Positions 56,055-64,000 of a stretch of 64,000 bases of DNA are shown here, piece after piece (the stretch's first letter is position 1; each line of letters starts with the position of its first letter). The notes beneath the pieces were generated by a model. It made no database searches. It was not told where the DNA came from and saw nothing but the letters and a program-made list of their open reading frames with translations. The stretch is taken from contig KQ964246.1 in the NCBI GenBank assembly GCA_001566295.1, positions 1,054,001 to 1,118,000 on the forward strand, read 5' to 3'. This DNA is from Microdochium bolleyi (lineage: Eukaryota; Ascomycota; Sordariomycetes; Xylariales; Microdochiaceae). The position numbers and the translations under genes were made by a program.

Positions 56055-58620
56055 AGAGAGAACCAGACTTGCTGAGATTAGTAGCGAAGAGGGAGAACCT
56101 TCTGTCCTTCTGTCTCTATTCTCTCGCTTCATGCGAAAGGCAGTGGGAAACGTCATTGGGAGGAGAGTCCAAGTCTGTTCATCGTGGATAACGAGTTTCA
56201 TGAGTACTTGATGATTATCCCGAGGATTGGAGTACGATAAGTAATATGTTGAAGAGCATGAGACAAATTAGACATAGACAATAGAGCCCGACGCTCAAAT
56301 AATACTACCATGACATACGCAGTCCTGAATTAGGTCTCTTCCACTGGCAGTGCTCGCTAAGAATCGTGTCTACCGCTTCTTTCAAGTCCTCACACATCGG
56401 GGTCAATTTGCACTCACATCGCTCTCGTTGGCATGTCTCGTTAAACTTAGCTTTGCGACCGGGAGACCAGAGGCCCGGTGCGGCGATCCTGGACGAAGAA
56501 AACCTGCCCAACCATTCCGTGCGCAGATCGGGCAAACATGCATTTCCCCCGCTGCTCCCCGCAGGCGGCGGCGCGGGCCGAGGATGCAGAACATACCAGC
56601 CAAGCATTCAAGCAAGCAAGCTATCTGATTTGAGGCAAGGGGTCAACGGAACTTCCGTCATGGACAGAGAGGATGGCTGCGGTGCAAGTGAGGGCTCGAG
56701 GAAGGGCAACAAGCGTGGAGGCCTCTCTCCCTCGGCCTGCAGAGCATGCATGCACGCAATCGAAGGACTGCAGACGCCTCATCAGCAAAAGCATGACCAA
56801 CAAAACGCACCTCGCAAAAATGTGCTGTGTTGATTCGAATTTGTTCCCCAATCACCGCGGCGACGGCGGCGTCCAGACCCCGAGTGTGTAAGTGTGGTGC
56901 CGAGTTGGGCTGCGGGTGCGGAACAGAATCAGGGAAATGCGCTGCAAGGAGCGTAGGTCATGTGCATTTTCCCTTTCTTGACGTAATGTTGTGTTGATGT
57001 CTGGGCTTCACGGGGGGTCTGGATGCACCCCTCAGCAGCTCGATCGTGATCGGGCTGACGTTACTTTGGACATATCGATCATTGCAAAAGTATTTGCAGG
57101 AGTGGGCGAAACGGTTTCGTAACATCACATCACCGGGCGTAGCCCCCTTCAAAGCTGGTGTAGGTGATGAACAAGAGAGCGGCGCCGGTCTCGCAGTAAC
57201 CCGGAGGACCAGTCCCTGCGGCCCGGGGAATAGCCAGCGCAGATTCGGGCCGGAAGTCATGAGTAATGCCAGACGCGAGCGTTTTGTTGGACGCATCAGT
57301 GCGATAGCATGGTTGTTGTGCATTACGCATATGTTCTGGGCAGGACGACCGGCTTGGCAGGACCGAGGGTTCAGGCACGGCGTCGACACCAGGCTCCTTC
57401 TTGTCGTTGGTGCCTGGTTGCCCGATGGCTGCCGAGCGTGTCATCAGGCTACTCGGAGTGCTGCTCGAATACCATCCGAAGCCCAGGCTTAAGAAGGACG
57501 TGTATGCCGTGATCCAGCCTGTCACCTCGGCCACCAATACCATGAGCAAGAGGCACACGGCAATGCGGGGTCCGTCTATGCACGCATCATAGAGCCAACG
57601 ACTGGTGATGGTCTGGGGTAAATACCTGCTGAGAGGACGAGTACTTGACGGGCTAGACTGCGGCTGAGATTGTCTGCAAAGACCATGACCGGGGTCGTGC
57701 CCACCTCCGCTCTGTGCCGGATCGGAATGCACAGGCTGCAGCTCGATCGTCGAGCTTTTTGACTTGGCCAGGCATTTTCGTTGCCACACACCGCTAGAGC
57801 TACATGGAACGACCACCCTCGACTGGCCCAGACGGTCGATGTCGTCCTGCTGTTCCAGATGATCACCGTGAAGGCCTCGTTGAACTGCGATCTACCTGGG
57901 CAGCCTTGATTCCCGGTCGGTTATCGGCGTCGAGGTAGTCATCCATGGATCCGCCACACCCTCGGGTAGCTGGGTGTCGGCATCCCGAAACGGAAACACC
58001 ATGGGGTCGGCAGGGCCTCTGATTTGCTGCATTTCCGGCCAATGTGCCGCACGATCAATGTCCACTGTCTCGTGCTCGGGAAGGGTGTGGTGGCATCAGT
58101 GTAAGCATCCTGTTGCACAGCACTGAGGTGCCTATCTCGTCTAGTGTTTGTGCTCCCTGGAACGTTGCTGTGCAGCAACGAGATGTCCTGGTCTCCTTTG
58201 CGAGCGAGCAGTGTCCATGGATGAGGTCGATGAGGGAAATCAGCCACAGGCAGAGATGCGCTAGGCTCACCAAGGGAATTCGGTCCCCACAAAGCACCCG
58301 CCGGCCGAAGTCTCTGGACATGCGTGGGACGTTGGGACTAGGGGCCGACTGACTGTGTGTTTTTGCCTTCGGATGGCACCTAAGTCTCGGCCCGAGTCGG
58401 TCGACTCTTGCCAGCGGGTATTTGTGCTCCGAGATAGGGGCGGGGACTTGATTAATGTCCAGACGGCGAGTTTCGTGGACACGCAAACGATGCTCGTCAA
58501 GGACATATAAAGGCATGGCAACCACACCCCGTGCACCTTGATCTGTTTCCCAGCCCACAGCCTCATAGCCACTAGTAGCAGAACCTCGAGGACACTGCAC
58601 ACCTGCCGATAAACATCACA
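56055..58620. other. 2.6-kb intergenic region, no gene confirmed
   Basis: A 228-codon open frame (57816-57130 minus) includes one hydrophobic stretch (RIAVCLLLMVLVAEVTGWIT) but starts with GTG and fits no exon model I could complete. The right end holds the aminotransferase promoter with its TATA box at 58506. No tRNA or repeat was recognised. Confidence 0.45.
58506..58511 (+). promoter_or_regulatory. TATA box of the aminotransferase gene
   Basis: TATAAA within CATATAAAGG, 115 bases before the ATG at 58621, the normal distance for a fungal TATA element. Confidence 0.5.
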
Positions 58621-60208
58621 ATGACTGTGTCGAACGGCTCCACGAGAGATGAGGGCTTCCCCGCGAGTGGCAAGCCCAAACCTGAAGCGACAGCGGTATT
58701 GTCGCGAGACCTACGCATGGACTTCCCCCGCATCATTGGTGGCAAGGGTAACCATCTGATGCTCGACGACGGCCGCCGTGTTCTTGATGCATCTGGTGGA
58801 GCCGCCGTGGCTTGTATCGGGCATGGCGACACCCGTGTCCACAAGGCGATCCTCGCCCAGCTGAGCCAGGTCTCCTACTGTGCCACAACCTTCTACTCGA
58901 CCGAGGTGTATGAGCAGCTGTGCCGGGAGCTGGTGCGGACCACAAAAGGCCACATGAGCCGTGCATACATTGTCAACTCTGGTAAGCGTGCCCGATCGAG
59001 TACTGGAATCGTGGGAAGGCATAGTCGGCTGACCAGGTACAGGTTCGGAGGCGATGGAAGCGGCAATGAAACTTGCTCGACAATACTTCCTGGAAAAGAA
59101 TTCGGCTGAGCCGAACCGGACCAAATTCATCGCCCGATTTTCAAGCTATCACGGCACAACGCTAGGGGCGCTCTCTCTTGGCGGACACGCCGGCCGTCGG
59201 GCGAAATTCGAGCCCATGCTTCTCGAGGGGACCTCAAGAGTGTCGCCTTGCTTCCCCTACCGGGGCCAAGCCGAGGGCGAGAGTGATGAGGCGCTCGTTG
59301 CAAGACTGGCGGACGAGCTTGACCGGGAGTTCCAGAGGGTAGGACCGAGCTCTGTTTGTGCTTTTGTGGCAGAGCCCGTCGTTGGTGCTGTAAGTGACAT
59401 CCGCCTCAACGGTGAGTTGCAGTGCTGACGAAGATGAACAGGCTCTCGGGTGTGTTCCAGCGGTCTCGGGCTACTTCAAAGCAGTGCGTGCCGTGTGTGA
59501 CAAGTATGGCGCCCTGCTTATCCTGGACGAAGTCATGTGTGGCATGGGTCGCACAGGCACCATGCATGCGTGGGAGCAGGAAGATGTCGTGCCGGACATC
59601 CAAACGGTGGGCAAATGCCTTGGTGGTGGCTACCAGCCCATCGCAGGCGTCCTCGTGGGCAGGAAGGTCGCCGATGCCTTGGAACACGGCTCTGGGTATG
59701 TCCGCGGTCTGATCTCTCGTCCAAGACAAATACTGACCAGGTGACATGATGCAGCGTCTTCGTGCATGGCCATACCTACCAGGGCCATCCAGTCGCGTGT
59801 GCAGCTGCGCTAGCCGTGCTGAAGATCATACAGACTGAAGATCTCGTGGCCAATGTGGCCGAGAAGGGCGCGATCCTCTCGCAGCTGCTTCGCGAGCGAC
59901 TTTCGAGCCACCCGAACGTCGGCAATATCCGTGGTCGCGGGCTGTTCTGGGGCATCGAGTTTGTTGCTGACAAGGCCACAAAGAGAGCCTTCCCCTCAAC
60001 CGCGGCGGTGGCCATGCGGCTGTCAGAGCTTGGCCTGCTCGATCCATACAACATTGCCGTGTACCCTGGCTCAGGAACTGTCGATGGCTTCCAAGGCGAC
60101 CACATAATCGTGTCGCCTCCGTACAACATCACCGTCGAGGATGTCGAGCTCATTGTGGGCACTGTCGAGAGACTGGTTGGCGATTTCTTCGCTACGAAAG
60201 CTGCGTAA
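58621..60208 (+). CDS. class III pyridoxal-phosphate aminotransferase
   Basis: Four exons, 58621-58981, 59043-59389, 59442-59695 and 59755-60208, give 471 residues; introns are 61, 52 and 59 nt. Class III (omega-aminotransferase) landmarks are in order: DGRRVLDASGGAAVACIGHG near the N-terminus, the phosphate-binding GSEAMEAAMKLARQY, the YHGTT loop, EPVVGA, Asp265 in LLILDEVMCGMGRTG, the Schiff-base Lys294 in TVGKCLGGGYQP, and HTYQGHPVACAAA. The end IVSPPYNITVEDVELIV is also typical. It transfers an amino group from an omega-amino acid or amine to a keto acid; the exact substrate cannot be inferred. No targeting peptide is evident, so a cytosolic location is likely. The neighbouring genes give no pathway context. 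Confidence 0.95.
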
Positions 60209-60684
60209 CGGGGTGATCGCACGACCTCTGACACAGGCCGGCGCTATAAAGCACAGAATGCACGGGAGGCGAGCTCGATCGGGGCAGACACACTTCACGA
60301 TCGCATCTGTACCATGTGATCAGGCTCGACGTTTTGAGATCTAAAGGAGTCGCACCAACGAACTTGAACATGATCAGTGACCAGAATGGGAATTAGAATA
60401 AGAAGAGGAAACAAAGAAAGAGAATTGTAGAATCAATGCATCCAGCAATAGAAGATCTGTCGTCGAAGCAAACACTCACGATGAACCGTTCCAGGAGCGA
60501 ACGACCATGCACAGTGTTTGACGTCTGGTGCACGTTGCATCTCTTGCACCTCCACCATCTGTCCCCATCCCTGAGCTCTCCAGCTATCCACCTCCACAGC
60601 ATCAGGAGTGTCCCCACCCTGCGACTCCTTGCACTCTCTCGATGCGCCAGTCGCGATAGCGACACAAGCAAAGCAGTCCTCACC
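60209..60684. other. intergenic spacer between tandem genes
   Basis: Contains a TATAAA at 60245 and an ATG at 60436 that is in frame with Exo70 and would add 83 residues. No other gene is seen. Confidence 0.5.
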
Positions 60685-62647
60685 ATGACTACGATGGCCG
60701 CCGGGCTCAGCAACGGGCGGCACGCCGCCGACGAAGAAGCTCGGGCCGAGGTCGACGTCCTCAACTCGCGCCTCGACAAGACAACGCAGCTCTCCAAGAA
60801 GATCCAAGCATGCCTCGGCCGGCTCGAAGCAACCGGCAAGAGTGTCCGCGACGTCTCCGGTCCTCTGAACGGAGAGACGAAGAAGCTTCAGATCCTGGGA
60901 AATAGTGAGTGCATGTGTTCGCACATGTGGCATTCGTGTGGTCTCTCTAACTCCGCGCCTCTCTTCACCAGACATCGATTCAGTCATCGCAGCGATCGAG
61001 AAGCTCCGCCAGCCAGCCGAGAACAAGAACGATGAAGAGGCCATCATCCGACAGGGTCCCGAGAAGGCCGGCTTGTCGATGTATCTCAACTCGATCAAAC
61101 GCCTCAACAAAGCTCTTGCCGATATGAAGGCGTCAAATCTCCGTGCGAACCAGGAGACCATGACCGATCTCCAACGCCTCATCAAGTCTGGCAATACACA
61201 GCTGGAAGGTGCTTTTGACAAGGTGCTGCGCGCACAGACACCCCGCTCAATCGAACCGCTCAACTTCATTACAAAGAACAATCCGTTTCCGCTCGTTCCT
61301 CGTGATGCGGTGGGCCAGCTGGGACTGATGAATGCCTATGTGTCGGCCAACACCACAGGCGAGAACCCGCTCGTCAAGATCTATGCTGAGATCAGAGGGC
61401 CCTATCTTTCGCAAAGTCTGGTGAACCTCGCATACGCCAGCGCCAACACCGCGCGGAAGACGAGCGTGGACGCCATATACAAGTCCGGAACAAACGGAAT
61501 AGGGATGTATGCGCAGGCGATGGAAGGATTGCTTGTTGCCGAGTACGAGAACATTTGCGGCATCTTCACGAGGCAAGACTGGGGGCCCGTCTTCCAGACA
61601 ACAAGCCAGCCTCCACTTGCAGAACTGGCACGCACAGTGCGCGAGTTGAACAATCACATCAAGAGTCACCTGACGACGGACTGTTATCTTGCTTACGAAG
61701 TTGTCGAGATCATGTCAAGCCTGTCGAATAATCTTGAGACGCGAACTGGCGAGCTCAAAGTCACGCTGGGTGCTGCCCTAAGGCCCGTTCGCGACACGGC
61801 AAAGTCGTCTCTGGGCGAGTTGCTCGACGATACGAAGCGCAAAGTGTCCGCCATACAAGCACTGCCGTCTGATGGGGCGCCACTCCCCGTGACGGCGGAA
61901 ACCATGACACGTCTCCAGACCATGGTGGAATTCCTCCGGCCCATATCGAGTATCATGATCTCCCTCGGAGATGGTGGATGGAAAACCGGGGCAGCATCAG
62001 CGAGCAGCACCGATGCAATTCCCAGCCTGGCTTCGTTCGATATTGGAGCTGACGGGAAAGAGATCTTCGCTCATTACTGCACAGACTCGATAGACGCACT
62101 TATGCAAGCACTAGAGCAAAAAGCTAGGATCTTGCTCAAAGGCAAGTCGGTGCTAGGTGTCTTCCTTGCGAATAACGTCACAATCATAGAACGCATGGTC
62201 CGAGACTCGGATCTCAGACCGCTTCTCGACGGGAAGCTCGGCTCCTTGGAAGTCTGGCGAAAGAAGGCCAAGGCGCTCTACTCAGAAGCCTGCAAGGATG
62301 TCTCGATGCATCTCTTCGACGTCATCCACACCAATAGGGCACAAAGACCGCCGTCGGGCACGAACGAGTCGGCATCAATTGTCAAGAGCCTCAACAGCAA
62401 GGACAAGGAGAGCATCAAGAACAAGTTCCAGACCTTCAACACCAGCTTCGATGAGATTATCGCACGCCACAAGACGTACAGCATGGAGAAAGAGGTTCGG
62501 CAGATGTTTGCCAAAGACATGCAACAGATTCTGGAGCCTCTCTACTGTCGATTCTGGGATCGATACCACGAAGTTGACAAGGGAAAGGGCAAATACGTCA
62601 AGTACTCGAAGTCATCAATGTCGGCCGTGTTCATGACTCTTTACTGA
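60685..62647 (+). CDS. EXO70: exocyst complex subunit Exo70
   Basis: Two exons, 60685-60904 and 60972-62647, give 631 residues across a 67-nt intron, close to the usual Exo70 length. The N-terminal region is a coiled coil (DVLNSRLDKTTQLSKKIQAC). The rest is the all-helical rod of CATCHR tethers, and the C-terminus (EVRQMFAKDMQQILEPLYCR, then DKGKGKYVKYSKSSM) is the basic patch that binds PI(4,5)P2. Exo70 tethers secretory vesicles at the hyphal tip and septum with Sec3 and Rho GTPases. The ATG at 60685 (or 60694) gives the N-terminus expected for the family; an in-frame ATG at 60436 would add 83 Ser/Arg-rich residues and is less likely. Confidence 0.95.
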
Positions 62648-63883
62648 GGGGACACTGCACTTTGAGCTGCGCCCGTGCTTTACTCGGGCATGTCGTCCGC
62701 GACACTGGATGTTCCACGGAGCTTATTATCACCATACATTCATGGCGTAATCGTACTGGGAGCTATCGGATCATGTATCGAACAGGTGTTCCAAGACTGG
62801 GCAGTCGGCGTGACGGTTCGCGTCTTCAACACTGATCTTCCTTCTCGACACGCAGGAGTAAGCACCGAAAGTATATGCAGCCTGGCCTCATCGGAAGCTT
62901 CACAGTGTCGGACCATCGTCAGGAAAGCCAAAATCGACTTTTGGTCGAACGCCAAGCACATTAGTACATCCACACCACAAGATGGGAAGGCGACCTTGTC
63001 ACAGGGAACGATGACGGGCCTTGTGCTCGCTGCTTGATGTCCTCTCCCACTCACTCCTTGCATTGCAAACGTTGGCACAAACGTGCCCGAGTCGGCTGGA
63101 CGATGCCGATCCTACGCGTATACAACTCTTTCTGGTCAACGCTTCAGCTATCGCAGTTTGCGCACATCGCGAACTCTAATGACCACCTGTATCGTCCTGC
63201 GCGAGTGGAAAAGCCAATAGGGCGCCAAAGGCAGACGCTTGTTCCTCTTAGGGTACTGTCTACAGGGCAAGGCACTATGATTATCGGAGCCTCGCAGCGT
63301 GGGAGAACGATTCGACTAGGATGGCATGAGCTCTTCACTGGGCACAGTTTGTAGCACCATCTAAGGATCGGTCATCGGCTTGAGTCGGGGACCTGCGAGC
63401 TTGTGACCACAACACAGTCCAGCAGAGGGCCTATATGGGCCTGTCTTCGTTAGCATCGAAGTCACCGCTTGCAGCCAAGTGCACCGATATGTTCCACTTG
63501 TTTCGAAGGGTTGCGAAGCCTAGGTCTCGTCACGGAGTCCGTCTGACCTATCGCTATAAGCATGCCCAGATGTCCCATCAGTTTCGAGGGATAGCTGAAC
63601 TCGAGTGGCCAGCAACGACAAGGAGGACGATTACCGCGCCTGAAGTGTTGGAAGTCTTACCCCAGTGGGTGAATTTTAGTGTCACAAGGGGACAAGTTCC
63701 TCAAAGCGAAGCCCAATGAGTTCCATGATGAGACTTCTGATAGAAGTCACCCAGAAGAACCCAACGAAGCATATATGAATCACATATTCTGTCCAGGTTC
63801 GCAACTGGTTGCGCGTTTTCACTTTCACTTGCGTACAGCCATCATGACACCTAATCAGTTGTAGACCAAGATTGAACAATACA
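62648..63883. other. intergenic region at the right end, no gene confirmed
   Basis: Short open frames at 62675-63037 (no ATG start) and 63435-63719 (ATG, 94 codons, no domain) are not supported as genes. No repeat or RNA was recognised. Confidence 0.45.
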
Positions 63884-64000
63884 ATGTGCCATGAGCCAGA
63901 CAGCGACCCTCTTCCGCAAGACCAAAAACATGCGATCAGTCAGCCTACAAACAACCGTTCTGCCTCGCAGGCCCGCCCCAAATCCGGTTGCTCCCTCACG
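63884..64000 (+). CDS. possible 5' end of a gene cut by the window edge
   Basis: From ATG at 63884 a frame stays open for 39 codons to the end (MCHEPDSDPLPQDQ at its start), with a composition plausible for a disordered N-terminus. A second ATG at 63891 in another frame is also open to the end, so the reading frame is uncertain. No family can be named from this much. Confidence 0.2.
   Translation, partial: MCHEPDSDPLPQDQKHAISQPTNNRSASQARPKSGCSLT

Overview
The window is nuclear DNA of a filamentous ascomycete (Pezizomycotina), probably a Sordariomycete. Genes are split by short introns (about 50-150 nt, GTNNGT...CTNAC...YAG). The gene set is typical of such fungi: a Zn2Cys6 regulator, a fused CPSase-ATCase with a decayed dihydroorotase module, a Cdc3-class septin, Exo70, two DHA1 drug transporters and a fungal TRP-like channel. 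The species cannot be named from the sequence. Seventeen protein genes are supported, about one per 3.8 kb. No transposon, RIP-like tract, tRNA, rRNA or CRISPR array was recognised.

Layout, left to right: an uncharacterised 898-aa protein with a possible BTB-like start (+, 705-3470); a Zn2Cys6 transcription factor with a zinc cluster split over three exons (-, 3829-6793); an intronless uncharacterised protein (-, 7944-9215); an FMN-binding pyridoxamine-oxidase-like protein (-, 11758-13014); the 2249-aa pyrimidine enzyme (-, 14367-21359); after a 3.6-kb promoter region, a TRP-like channel (+, 24993-28900); a RING ubiquitin ligase (-, 29671-31421); a 69-aa two-exon membrane protein (+, 33273-33636); an MFS transporter (-, 34330-36243), divergent from mitochondrial ribosomal protein uS4m (+, 37632-39031); a septin (-, 40800-43018); a 599-aa signal-peptide/single-pass protein (-, 46218-48263), divergent from LSm4 (+, 49304-49887); a mitochondrial PPR protein (+, 50563-52530); a second MFS transporter (+, 54063-56054); a class III aminotransferase (+, 58621-60208); and Exo70 (+, 60685-62647). 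A possible gene start runs off the right edge.

The genes do not form an obvious pathway cluster. Most are housekeeping: pyrimidine synthesis, RNA decay/splicing, mitochondrial translation and RNA handling, septation and exocytosis. The transporters, regulator, aminotransferase and orphan membrane protein are the more variable part. I saw no convincing new multi-gene system. The observations most worth following are the small intron-split membrane protein, the orphan receptor-like protein, the alternative 5' exons of the septin, and the 31-nt micro-exon in the zinc cluster. All exon limits were worked out by hand from splice consensus, reading phase and protein continuity.
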